From NCBI GenBank assembly GCA_037127255.1, contig JBANSL010000020.1:62135598-62199597 (forward strand): a DNA stretch of 64,000 nucleotides, read 5' to 3'. Below are positions 32,999 through 44,461 of this stretch, one piece after another; positions within the stretch are counted from its first letter, which is position 1; every line of letters begins with the position of its first letter. This stretch comes from Persicaria tinctoria. Its lineage: Eukaryota > Streptophyta > Magnoliopsida > Caryophyllales > Polygonaceae. The translations under genes and the position numbers were made by a program. The notes under the pieces are model-generated. The model saw nothing but the letters and a program-made list of their open reading frames with translations. It ran no database searches and had not been told where the DNA came from.

Positions 32999-34990
32999 TA
33001 ACTAACTCGGTTTGTCTATATTAGAAGCCGGATTGATTTCCCTTCATAATATAGGTAATTCTTAAAAAATTTATTTTAAAAATGGTTAAAAAAAATATTT
33101 TTCAAATCCATTACTAATTTACATTGTCCAAACTGGAATTAATTTAGTTACGATTGTTTGATACTGTAGTAACATATACTCCGTATAAACTCATTCAAAT
33201 GATGATTTAAATGGGCCATTTATTAGTCTAAAAAGCCAACTTCAAATAGGGGAAATAAATATTGGATTTTTTAAAGAAAATATCTCCTTTCAAAACACTT
33301 ATCATTTCCAAATTCTCTCTTGAATGGGATTTTTCATCTCCAGAGAGATGGGACATTTATCGGTCAAAAACATCGAACATTACTGTATAATTTTTTTTGT
33401 CATTTTTAACGCTCTCTCATCAATTGGAGTTTTCATCACCTTTTAAATGTGATGTTTGTAGTTGGTCTTGAAAAGCCACCTATATCTTACCTATAGATCA
33501 AAGTTCATTGGATCAAACAAGAATGAATTTATCAATTACAAGTTAGTGTAATGGATATTGATGTGAATCTCACGCAGAAAGGAATGGGGATGGTCTGATC
33601 AATCGAACAGTAGTCGAATTTGATCACGCTCGCAGGTGTTCGAATCTCATGAACACCGTTGGAGTCACAAGGAGCAACCCTTATTCGAATCTCACAAACA
33701 AGAACGGATTCTCAGCGCCACTTCTCACGGTTATTAGGCGCCTGATTCTCTCGAACAATTGAAAGTTTTTCGCTTTCTGTAGGGTTTGAGTTTCACCTTT
33801 GTTTTTTTTATAAATTAGGATGTGTCTTTCCTGGTTCATTAACTTGTTTAAATAGATATTACAAAATATGGATAAATCCTAATAATTTTCTAGTTATTAA
33901 TCCATGACTCTAATAATAAAATAAAATGAAATAACATAATATTTGACACATTTTATTTAAAATAAAAGAACTCGATATCTCGAGATTCGATGACCTACAA
34001 GTGTCACGAACCCCGGGTATAAGATAGAAAATTCGTTATATCATATGCTAAAAACTTTAAAGTTTAATTCATCTTAAAAATATGGAGTCACTTGTTAAAT
34101 GTGAGTGAGAGAAATCAACCCCTTAAATAGATGAAAGGGTATCCGATTCAAGATGTTGAGTGATTCCATCATCCGCATCACGGGTAAAAAATTTCACCCG
34201 CTCCATCCATCACCCGCAAACCTTTTCACCTGTATCCAACCCGCGCGAGTGATGCGGGTGAAGCGGGTACCCAATGGGTGAAACAAAAGAAAAAACCAAA
34301 TCAACACAAGTAGTACAATTCTAACTCAAAATTACAAAGGGGTGGGTTTATGTATTTATATTTTTGATCGGCAAAGCATCGAAATCACGAGCTAATTGAA
34401 ATTTGAAAGTGGAAGGGTATATATCTCTATACTAATCATATACTAATCCATTATATCCCTTGTTATAACGTCAAAGAGCAAATCGAGACCATATCAATTC
34501 TAATTGAAATTTGGTGGGCAAAGCACTAATCAAGGATTAGGGTTTGTAGAAGTTAAACTTGAAAAGGGTAAAATAGTAAAATCACACACATTATATATAT
34601 AAATTTTAGGGTTTTATGCGGGTGTGCGGGGCGGGTTATGGGTGAAAAATCTTCACCAATAATCCATCCATCACCCGCTCCACCCGTACCCGTTCCACCC
34701 GTCACCCACTTTTTTATGGGTTTTCACCCACAAAATTAATGTGGGTAAAGCAGGTGGAGTGGGTACTTGCGGGTTATTTCCCGCCTTACCCTTAACAGGA
34801 TATTTAATTTGTTGGCCTAAAAACCCAACTTCCACTGTTGAGAAAATAATTGAATTAATTAAACACAGTTCGGTAGAATATAATGGAGTTCATTATTTGA
34901 AAAACATTCAAGTAATTAAAAGGTGAACCCTACGTATTGTTTGTAAGTTTTTGTTTTATTATATACTGACGATTATATATATTAATTTAT
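32999..34990. other. AT-rich intergenic DNA with (C)ACCCG/GCGGG repeats
   Basis: No gene. Segments 34170-34290 and 34610-34790 are rich in CACCCG and GCGGGTGA words in both orientations, a pattern often left by hAT-type elements. The 33540-33790 segment has repeated TTCGAATCTCA words of unknown origin. Confidence 0.4.
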
Positions 34991-35054
34991 ATATAATAAA
35001 ATTCAAAGTTACTGGTGACCGAACTGAGTTGTAAGAGACTCTTTAAGTCTTACC

Positions 35055-35142
35055 TTATATATATTCATATGACACCCTCCCAACTTCCATATCATATGCA
35101 AACTGCCCTTTCTATTTCTTCCACTCTCTCTCTCTCTCTCTC
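35055..35142 (+). promoter_or_regulatory. TATA box and CT-rich leader of the acyl-CoA reductase gene
   Basis: TTATATATATTC at 35055-35066 lies about 120 bp before the ATG. A pyrimidine (CT)n tract at 35123-35142, typical of plant 5' leaders, lies between them. Confidence 0.55.
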
Positions 35143-35186
35143 AAAAAAAAATAAAAATTCCTTACAAACTAAAGAGATAGAGAGAA

Positions 35187-38100
35187 ATGGAGATGGGAAG
35201 CATCCTTAAGTTTCTTGAGAACAAGACCTTGTTGGTAACCGGTGCAACCGGCTTCTTATCAAAGAGTAATCGATCATTTCTGTTTTCGTTGCGCTCATTT
35301 GCTTTGATTTCTTGATTTATTTTCTTCTTATTAACATGTTTTTGTTTGTTTGTTTGTTTGATTGTTTGTGTGCGTGTGGTTATAGTTTTGGTTGAAAAGA
35401 TATTGAGAACTCAACCAAATGTGAAGAAGCTTTACCTCCTCGTGAGAGCATCCGATAGCAAATCAGCCTTCCAACGCTTACAAACTGAGGTGCTCTTTCA
35501 GTTTCTCGCTCACTCTCTCCGTTAAGAGAAACATAAGGATTTTTAAAAAATTATATGTCATTATATAGATATGTTGAATTAGGAGAGTTGTTATTTAAAA
35601 AAAAAAAACTATTTTTCCTTCTCTTCATTGGGTGTTAAAGTGGTGACCGATTAATTTAGATTAAACCATCTCCAACATTTTCTCTAAATTTATTCCAAAA
35701 TGGAGAAACAAAATATACAATTTTTAAATTATTTTTTGCTTTAACTCCAACAACTTTCCTATTTCAAATATTTGGATAATCATTTAGTTTGGATAATGCT
35801 GCAGATTTAGGAAATCCTCCTTGTTTTTTCTACTGCTTCTCCATTTTGGATAGAGAATACGATCGGAAATCTGTTAAACCAAAAAATCTCTTAAAATTCT
35901 CCAAAAACTTCAAAATTATCTTTTTTGGAGATGTTTGAGAAAATTTTAGTAAAAAAAGATTGATTTTTTAATTAATGATAATTTAAATTTTTTTTTTGTT
36001 TTATAATCATAATTTTCTTAATGTTTGTCAAATGTCAAACAATATAATTATTTTTTTTGAAATTGATCCCCCGCTCTTCTTTCAACGCGGGAAGGTATAA
36101 ATTATAAATAGGCAAAATTACAGAAAATCACCCTTTAAATATGAGTGTTTTCACTTAACCACCCCTTAAATTCAAAATTACATAAAACCACCCTTTAAAA
36201 GATATTTGCTTACAATTCACCACCCATTCAACTATTTTCTTTATTTTATCATTAAATATATTATATTTTAATATTTTTAAACTCAAATTTGATTGTAAAT
36301 ATATTCATATTTTGAGTTTAAGGACTCGATCATATTTTAGGGATTATTTTATTTATTTTAAAAAAATAATAATAAATATAACCTAGAATTATTATCTTAT
36401 GTTATGGTTGAAAATGTTTATAAAATTTTAAAATATTATGGAATTTACTCTTATTTATTTATATTGTAAATAAGAGTAATTTACATAATGTTTTAACAAT
36501 TTATAAACATTTTCAAACATAAATTAAGATAAAAATTCTAGGCTTTATTGATTATTATTTTTAAAAATAAATACAATGATCCCTAAAATATAATTGGGCC
36601 CTTAAATTCAAATTTTGAATATATTTACAATGAAATTTGAGTTTAAAAATATTAAAATATAATATATTTAATGATAAAGTGACGAAAATAGTTAAATGGG
36701 TGGTGATTTGTAAACAAATATCATTTAAAGGGTGGTTTTCTGTAGTTTTGAATTTAAGGGGTGTTTAAGTGAAAACATCCATATTTAAAGGGTAGTTTTC
36801 TGTAATTTTCCCTTATAAATATTTGAGTGGTTGATAGAACGGGGAGTTTATAATTAACTGATTGAATTACATAATCTTTCAAAAGAACATTACTACCTCC
36901 GTTCCACAATACATGTCCTTTTACTTTTCAGCACGTTTTTTAAGGAGCGAAAAACTCTATAAAATATTATTTTTTTAATTAATTTTTTAATATAATTTGA
37001 TACTTGTTACTAATAAGTATCAAATTATATAAAAAAATTAATTAAAAAAATAATATTTTATAGAGTTTTTCGCTCCTTAAAAAACGTGCTAAAAACCAAA
37101 AGACCATTTATTATGGAACGGAGGGAGTATAATATATTTGAATTTAGACCTTAATTAGCCAGTAATTGTGTAAGATTTGCCCTAATAAATAAAAATAAAT
37201 AATTGTGTGGCCAGGTAATAGGGAAGCCTCTGTTTAAAGTAGTGAAGCAAAAAATGGGAGAAAAATTTGAGCGGTTAATAGCAGATAAGGTGAAGATGGT
37301 AGCTGGTGATATCACTTACCAAGACTTGCACATAAATGACCCCTTCTTGAAGGATGAATTGCTCAAATCCTTAGACGTTATCATCAATTTGGCTGCAAAT
37401 ACCAACTTTGATGAAAGGTACACATATCATAACTTCTCTAAGCCCTAACTTGAATCCATCAATTGAACTGTTTAAGGGTATGATTGGTAACTGGAGTTGA
37501 ATGAGTAGCTGAAGCTGAATGGGTAGCTGAAAGCTTGAAACTGAACGGTTTATTGTGTAAAATATGTTAAATTAAGCTAGTAATGTGCTTGGTAACCTTA
37601 GCTGAACAGGTAGCTGATAAAAGGGGAGAATTGTGTATATAACTAGCCCTAACTCGATCTGTCAATTGAACTCTTAGCCTCTCGCGACTCTTAGCTTGAT
37701 CGAATGCAACAACATTGTGCAGGTACGAGATTTCCTTGTCACTTAACACATTCGGAGCGAAGAATGTTTTGGACTTTGCTAAGAAATGTACCAACTTAAA
37801 AGTTCTGGTGCACGTATCGACAGGTAGATCATTGGGTTCAAAGCTTTATGTCTATTGATTGAAAAAAGGAATTCATTCATAGAAATCTAAATTATTTTAA
37901 ATGAATATTTTGATGAATTCAGCATATGTATCGGGCGAAAAAGGAGGGTTGATACAAGAGAGCTCCTATAGCATGGGAGAAACACTCAACGGTGCAAAAG
38001 GGCTCGACATCGACAAAGAAAAGAGGGCTGTGGAGAGTAAGCTGATTGAGCTGCAAACATCAAGAGCTGCTCCTGATGTTGTCAAGTTGGCTATGAAGGA

Positions 38101-40380
38101 TTTTGGGCTTGAGAGGTATAACCTAATCACATTATCTCTTAAGTTCTCCTAATCAAATGTTAAGTTGTGTCATTTTTTCATACATTTCGCGGATTTAAAA
38201 ACAAACATCGTGACAAAAACATATGCCAAATCCAGTTACGCTTACACTACTGTAGGTACAGTTGAGAGAATCTTAGCCGTTATATTCTATCACATGAATG
38301 TTTTTTTTTTTTAATCTACACATATGTATATTTGGATGAATGGTTCATCAGATGTAGTATAAATGGGAAGGTTCACTAATATCCAATTCATTGGTAAGGG
38401 GAACAAAAAATGCAACAACCAATAGTGAATCCATAAATGCTCCAAATGTATCTTTATCTGATTTCCAAACAGAGAAAACAATTAATCAAACATGTGAAGA
38501 CTGAAGATTGCAGGAGGGAATAGATATGAATTACTCTGCAAACAAGACAGCAACAGTTATTATCGCTTGCAATTTCTATCATTAATTGACCCATTTATTG
38601 CATATATCTGTTTCTCTGTCATTGGCTCATTGCTACTTTCTGCAAAATATTTAAACTGCCTTGCTTACCATTGACTGTTGCCCGTACGGTGCGTTTCCAC
38701 AGTAATGATATTGCCATTCATTGTAACGAAAACGATAAACAGAAAAGAAATATACAGAGATTTATATGGTTCAGTAACAGTGTGTTATCTATATGGCTAT
38801 AGTGACTCATGAAACCCTAATCGAATTATAAGTTATAAACCCAAAACAGATGATACGTCCATTAACTGAAACTTAATGTTAAGATCTTTGCCCCTGAACC
38901 CCTGGTGCTTATCTTATAACCCTGGTGTTTACCGATCAACAACAGAATATTCATGGCATATTAACAATGTATGCTTCTTTTCTGTCTTCTTTTCTGTTTC
39001 TTACTGTCTTCTTTTCCTGATGTTTGGCATGTTATCTTGTGGTTCATGTACACTATTGTTCTGGATATTTCGGAAACACTAACTCGACTTGTTCGGAGAA
39101 AGAGTGCGTACATCCTGACCGCCCATACCCTTCTTGATCGCGGGATATACTGGGTTGTTGTTGTTGTTGTTATCATTAAACTGACAAAAATTATAAGATC
39201 TTAATGAATTGATACCGAAATCACTAGTCCAAGAATCTTAGATAACATGGTGTTATGAACTAATTTGCTTTAGCAACCTAAACATGAAATGAAATGCATT
39301 GCCATTTTTGTCACTAGGGCAAGGAAGTACGGATGGCCGAACGTATACGTATTCACAAAGGCGCTCGGAGAGATGCTGGTAATGGCACACAGAGATCGGG
39401 TTCCTCTAGTCATCATCCGTCCCACCATCGTCACCAGCACCTACAAGGAACCCTTTCCCGGCTGGGTTGAAGGCATCAGGACCATTGACAGCATAGCTGT
39501 GGGCTACGGTAAAGGGAGACTCACGTTCTTCGCAGGTGATCCAGAGTCTGTCATTGACGCGGTATTAACTCATTTCGTTATTCGGTTACTCCTAACTATC
39601 TATCTGAGTACATTATCATATAGTGATCTTTGGTTTGGATCATATAGATTCCGGGGGATATGGTGGTGAATGCAACGCTGGCTGCGATGGTTGCCCACGC
39701 GAGCCAGCCTGGTGAGACCGCGATCTACAATGTAGGTTCCTCAGTGAGGAATCCGATGAAAGTGGCCACCTTCAACGCCGCAGCTTATTCTTACTTCACG
39801 AAGCACCCATGGATTGACAAGGAGGGTAAGCCTGTTATAGTCGGTCGTTGTACTGTCCTCCGCTCCATGGATAGCTTCAACCGATATCTCTCCATCCGTT
39901 ACCTGCTACCATTGCAGGTTAAATTGCTACTGCTATACATAGTTTGTTGTATTGTGTTAACTGAAACCGATTCGTTTTCTAACACTCTCTTTGTGGTGCA
40001 TTGTTGTGACATGGCAGGGGCTTAAATTGGTGAACGCCGCGTTCTGTCAGTACTTTGCCGGGACTTACATGGACCTCAAGAGAAAGATAAACCTAGTGAT
40101 TCGATTAATCGACATCTACAGACCCTACTTGTTCTTCAAGGGAGTGTAAGTTTCAGAGATGTTAAGCTTATCAATAGGCATATAAGGTTGTGTTTGGTTA
40201 AAATTGACTAGATTTTGGTGTTGCAGTTTCGATGACATGAACACCGAGAGGCTGAGGCTGCGAGCGAGGGAGGGGATGGCGGAAACGAACATCTTTTACT
40301 TTGATCCAAAGGAGATCAACTGGGAGGATTACTTCCTGCACATACATTTTCCTGGGCTTGTTAAGTATGTGCTCAAATGA
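35187..40380 (+). CDS. Alcohol-forming fatty acyl-CoA reductase (FAR, CER4-like)
   Basis: Nine exons: 35187-35265, 35386-35489, 37215-37417, 37723-37823, 37923-38115, 39318-39561, 39648-39917, 40018-40145 and 40227-40380. All are GT-AG with continuous phase and give 491 residues, the normal plant FAR length. The NAD(P)H-binding motif TGATGFL is at residues 18-24. The catalytic YxxxK is YVFTK (Tyr237, Lys241), in the family context [29 protein letters not shown] and YNVGSS are further FAR landmarks, and the C-terminal sterile-like domain ends in [10 protein letters not shown]. The enzyme reduces very-long- or long-chain acyl-CoA to primary alcohols for cuticular wax, suberin or pollen wall lipids; chain length cannot be read from sequence. 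Introns 2 and 5 are swollen by transposons, but every splice site is intact. Confidence 0.95.
36111..36812. mobile_element. Foldback MULE, 702 bp (copy 2), in FAR intron 2
   Basis: Perfect 9-bp duplication TTATAAATA (36102-36110 and 36813-36821). Ends GGCAAAATTACAGAAAA and, in reverse, GGGAAAATTACAGAAAAC. Nearly identical to the reverse complement of 15217-15917. Confidence 0.92.
36893..37127. mobile_element. Stowaway MITE, 235 bp, in FAR intron 2
   Basis: TA at 36891-36892 and 37128-37129. The two arms are almost perfectly complementary (TTTATAGAGTTTTTCGCTCC against GGAGCGAAAAACTCTATAAA), so the transcript folds into a long hairpin. It lies 87 bp before the exon 3 acceptor. Confidence 0.93.
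37440..37690. repeat. AGCTGAA-rich MITE-like segment in FAR intron 3
   Basis: GGTAACTGGAGTTGAATGAG, GTAGCTGAAGCTGAATGGG and later GGTAACCTTAGCTGAACAGG form short repeats typical of a small MITE. Ends are not defined. Confidence 0.3.
39092..39171 (+). repeat. SINE 3' end with (TTG)n tail, in FAR intron 5
   Basis: GAGTGCGTACATCCTGACCG, CCCATACCC and GGGATATACTGGG followed by TTGTTGTTG resemble the 3' half of plant tRNA-derived SINEs with (TTG)n tails. The tRNA head is missing. Confidence 0.5.
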
Positions 40381-40680
40381 TAACAGTTCAGCAATTCAAC
40401 ACTCCAATCATCACATTCAGATCTGTGGTTTTCTGCACCAAATTGGTTGATTTTTCTATCTTTAACACAGTCAAATGTATTCAAATTGGTTGATTTTCCA
40501 TCTTTTCAAATTTAAATTCATAGCCTGTTAGTTGAAAGAACCAAAATTGAATGTAATGTATACTCGGTTTGTGAACATCACTAGTCGATTGAAATCAATT
40601 TCTTTTAAATTAATGAGTTCTCAGTGTTATTTATCAGCAAGTGACAACACGCAATTGATTTTGGGAAAGGTATACATACC

Positions 40681-40990
40681 TGAAGAACCCTAGAGATGCC
40701 GATTTCGCAATCCGCCTAATTTCTCCGGCGATCGGAATGTGGCGAATCCAGTTGTGAAATTCGGTTTCTGGTTCCCGCTTCAACGCGCGTCTGGAGTACT
40801 GAATAAAACGATGCGTTTCGACTCCATTACAACCAGGTACCTACCGGCGACCGCACACCGGAGGCAGCCGGCAGGGTTGAAGAATCAGAATGGATCGGTC
40901 GTTTATTCAGGTATCTATAAATGGGCCTGCTAAAACGAGTTGGGCCCCGTTTATCAAATGGGCCATTAATGATATTTTGGGCCACATTCA
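40681..40990 (-). promoter_or_regulatory. Orphan promoter and first-exon-like segment
   Basis: Read on the minus strand, four site-II-like TGGGCC/GGCCCA boxes (40922, 40941, 40959, 40978) precede a GC-rich leader. The leader contains a 15-codon ORF (ATG at 40827, stop at 40780, MESKRIVLFSTPDAR) and ends in a perfect donor, CTTCAG|GTATGT at 40680/40679. This is the layout of a housekeeping-gene 5' end. No coding exon follows: 300 bp further on is the FAR stop codon on the other strand. It may be a truncated gene, or a promoter for RNA antisense to FAR. Confidence 0.4.
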
Positions 40991-41119
40991 TCTCGACCCG
41001 TTTAAACAAAAATAAACCATCCGTTAAAAACTTAAGATACAATACTTAACCAAAAGCACCGAGTTTTTTTTTTTTTTATATCAAATATGTTACTTTATAG
41101 ATTAGTGTAAAGGGGTGAT

Positions 41120-43140
41120 TACTAGAATGTCCTAAATTTTGGGCTTTATTAGGAAAAAAGCTCCCACCTTCTCCAAATTAGCAAAATGTCCACCGGCCCC
41201 CCCTTGGCCCCTGTGCCCCCTTCCTGTGCCCCCCCTCTCGCCTCATTTTTTTTATTTTTTTATTTTTTATTTGCCGCGTTTTCAAAGTTGCTGAAACGGA
41301 ATTGCTGAAACTTCTTTTTCAGCACATACGGTTTCAGCAATCCCTCTTTCAATTTTTTTCCCAGTTTTTTTGTCCAGTTTTTTTTTTCCGTGTTGTTGAA
41401 ACGGAATTGCTGAAACTCCTGTTTCAGCACATACGGTTTCAGCAACCCCTTTTCGAGTTTTTTTATTTTTTTGCGTTTCCAAAGTTGCCGAAACAGAATT
41501 GCTGAAACCCCTGTTTCAATGGTTTTTTTACCGCGTTGCTGGCTGAAACGGAGTTGCTGAAACCCCTGTTTCAACACATTCGGTTTCAGCAACCCCTGTT
41601 TTCAATGGGGAAAAAATATGCTGAAATTGCATAAACAACATTTGATATCCGACTTTGACCCTAACAGTGAATTAATTTCAGCATTTCAGATCACAAAAAA
41701 ATGTTGAAATATATATTTGTGTGTAATATATTGTAGCTCATACAATTTTATAAGAATTAATTCCAACATTTCAGCATAATAAAAAGTTTCAGCAAGACAA
41801 AAACAATTGCTGAAATTGCCAATATTCAAACTTTCAACCAAACAAACTTAATCACAGTACCAAACTAACCACAAATTCAGAAATAACAAATTCCGGAAAA
41901 AATCCAACTAGCAAAATTCATCATCTATCGGATAATGTAATTTCGAAAATTAATCATCAAAATTTCTAAATTTCACCATCAAATTTTCAGCAAAACCTTG
42001 TTTGCTTAGGAATTTCCACTGAATTTTGGCTAACGAAAGCCTAATATCTAACAATAAATAAAGCAAAATCAGCGGGAAATTCCAGACTTTGGACCTAGTG
42101 TTAAATCATTGAAACCGAAGACCCAGAAATGTCTAAAAACACCGACCCCTTTCTCATGCCTGTTCTTAGTGCATCTGCTCCTGTCAAAAGGAAGGTTAGT
42201 TCATACAATGTACATTATTCTTCATGCCCTGCAACTAAGAACTGGCATTTGAGGTTTCCAAGTGGTACTGAAATTACAGATCCAGAAGCCAGTGGTGCTG
42301 AAATTGAAAGCGAGAGGGACAAGATTCGAGAAGAAGATGGAAATACGAACCAGAAACGCCGGCAAATCGGAGAGCCTCATCGATCATGCGAATCTGAGCA
42401 GGCAACTGGAGCATCGTCCTCAATTTCAGGCCACTGGAACAACGTTGACGGATTTCAGGAAGGGCCGGGATCGATGCCGGAATGACGCTTCAGAAACGGG
42501 AGATCGAAGATCGAGCCGGTAATTTCAGCAACAGATCTGGCGGAATGAAACGCTATGGAATCAGCGACAACAGCATTTGTTGGAAACCAATCTGGCCGGA
42601 TCGGAGGCGCCGCCAACAACAACGGCCGCAACAACGCCCCAGGTAGAACCGGGAGCGGATTGCGAGGCGGCAAAACCTCACCAAAACCTAATCAATCTTG
42701 TCGCCGGAAATGAATCTGGCCGGCCGACGGAACTGGGAGTGGAGAAAGCTTCCAGGAGGATGTTGAAGGTGATGAAATGGCTGCTCCGCACCATCCGCCG
42801 GCGACGCCAGAAGCAAGAGAGGGAGCAAGGGCGCGGCGCTGGCGAGGCATCGCAATTAGAGGCGAGGCGAGGCGAGAGAAGATCCGAGATCCCTAACAAC
42901 GAGAACATTCGCAGAGGAGACGATCTGTCGGACGACGGAGAGCAACGAGAGGAAGGAGAGCGAGATTTACAGGGGGGAAGAGCGACTGTGGACCGAGATA
43001 TCGAGAGATCTGAGAGATCTAAATGGGAGGGGGGGGGGGGGGGCAGATTTAGGGCGTGGACTTTTATCAAAAAAAATAAATATGTGGACAGTTTTTTAAT
43101 TTGACCTAAAATTTGCGCCTTCAGCGCAAATTTTCTCTAG
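41120..43140. mobile_element. TGCTGAAA-array element 1
   Basis: The left end (TTTTGGGCTTTATTAGG, then CCAAATTAGCAAAATGTCCACC) matches the reversed right end of the 48.1-50.0 kb element. The first 700 bp hold 15 exact copies of TGCTGAAA or TTTCAGCA between 41286 and 41817. The second half (42129-43070) is gene-like and GC-rich, with two plus-strand ORFs (42129-42485, 42577-43104), then a 16-G run and CTGTCCACAT near the right end. Neither ORF has a recognisable domain. The superfamily is unknown and the boundaries are approximate. Confidence 0.55.
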
Positions 43141-43591
43141 TGTAAAACTATTTAAATATAGAGAAGAGAAACGTGTAACAAGCTGCCGTTAACTGAGTTT
43201 TATATTGTAACCGAAAACATAGTTCGATCGACTCAGTTACTTTAATTCTCTGGATCGGGTACTACGTGACCCATTTAAGAGTCTGACTTTCTCACTCACA
43301 AACGTCTCCATGTTCGAACCTCTTGACATGTGATGAAGCACCGCAACCACTATACCAACTTGTAATTAGGGAAAATCTAAAACCCTATAAATGAAAACTA
43401 ACAAGCTAAATCATCAAATATTTATAAGTGATAAGACTTATTTGTGGCGCATATACTTTATGGAAGCACCTAATGTAGTAAGTGAATTTACAAATTAATC
43501 ACATACCGAGTAATACTTTGGAACAATTCATTAAGATCATGATTCTTCCATATGTGGCCTTGATGATTCCTTGATTATTTAATAGAGCAAT

Positions 43592-43592
43592 A

Positions 43593-43634
<42 letters not shown>

Positions 43635-43635
43635 G
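43592..43635. repeat. (AAT)n microsatellite
   Basis: About fourteen AAT/ATA units. Confidence 0.95.
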
Positions 43636-43927
43636 AAGGAACCCACTTCCGATGGAATGGAAACAAAAGGAAGAAACATAATCCAAAGGACTTGCTTCCT
43701 TGATGGAGGGCACCATTATTTAAATGGAATATATTTTGTTTATATATTTAGTCAGTTCTAGATTAATTGATAGTATTTGATTTAACTGCTTGACAATTTG
43801 TTTATATCTGTGACTGTATGATTGGTGGGTAGTGAATCCTTCATCTCATATCATCAAGTTTTTTCTCCAAAAATAATGATGAGCCGTAGTTTTATGAGTA
43901 TGTTTACTAGGGGCGAGTTGGCCCTGC

Positions 43928-43995
43928 CGGAGTGGTCGAGTCAAAAAAGATCTTAGGATAGTGCTCGAATATCTTCGGTTCGACTTACAAATGAC
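43928..43995 (+). repeat. tRNA-like SINE head (Ser/Leu-like)
   Basis: CCGGAGTGGTCGAGTC resembles the A-box arm of a tRNA-Ser or tRNA-Leu, and TCGGTTCGACTT a B box, about 50 bp apart. A full cloverleaf cannot be folded. It is probably a SINE remnant. Confidence 0.4.
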
Positions 43996-44461
43996 CGCTT
44001 TCTGTTTAACAAAATTAAAATTTGATTGTCCGTCCTATTATTTGAAAGTATTAAAATATAGATTAAAAATTAATGTAAGACAAAATTAATTAATTTTTTT
44101 ATATATATATATATATATTTATTAGATATGTGTTATTAAAATTATTCATTTATTTATATTTATATAAAACCTTAAAATCTATCCAACTGAATTTTTAATT
44201 TGAGTATATTGTATTTATAGATAAATATGGTTTGAAAAGTGGATTTTACTATTAATGATGAATAAATAAAAACCAGAAAGGAATAAGTCATTTATCCAGA
44301 ATTCAACATCAAAGTATCTTATCAATTTGAATAAACAAATTGGCCACTTGGTTCAACCATAAGCTTTTGTTTAATTTGATATATATGAACCATCAATATG
44401 TAACAAGTTGCATTATTTTTTTGAAGGCATGTACAAAATATTATTTGCCATCATCCATCCA

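Noticed and set aside
33540..33790. Possible LTR or gene 5' end with TTCGAATCTCA words
   Set aside because: No TG...CA ends, no coding frame and no target duplication could be found.
34170..34800. Telomere-like or G-quadruplex array (CACCCG/CGGGT words)
   Set aside because: The words are not tandem with fixed period and occur in both orientations. They fit transposon remnants better than an interstitial telomere (plants use TTTAGGG).
41260..41592. Minus-strand repeat protein with TVCAE(T/K)xVSAIPF units
   Set aside because: Produced by the TGCTGAAA array being read in frame. Indels between units break periodicity and no start context supports it.
42129..43104. Two plus-strand ORFs (118 and 175 codons) as a host gene
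   Set aside because: Low-complexity Arg/Glu/Gly-rich composition, no domain, and location inside a repeated element. Kept only as gene-like cargo.
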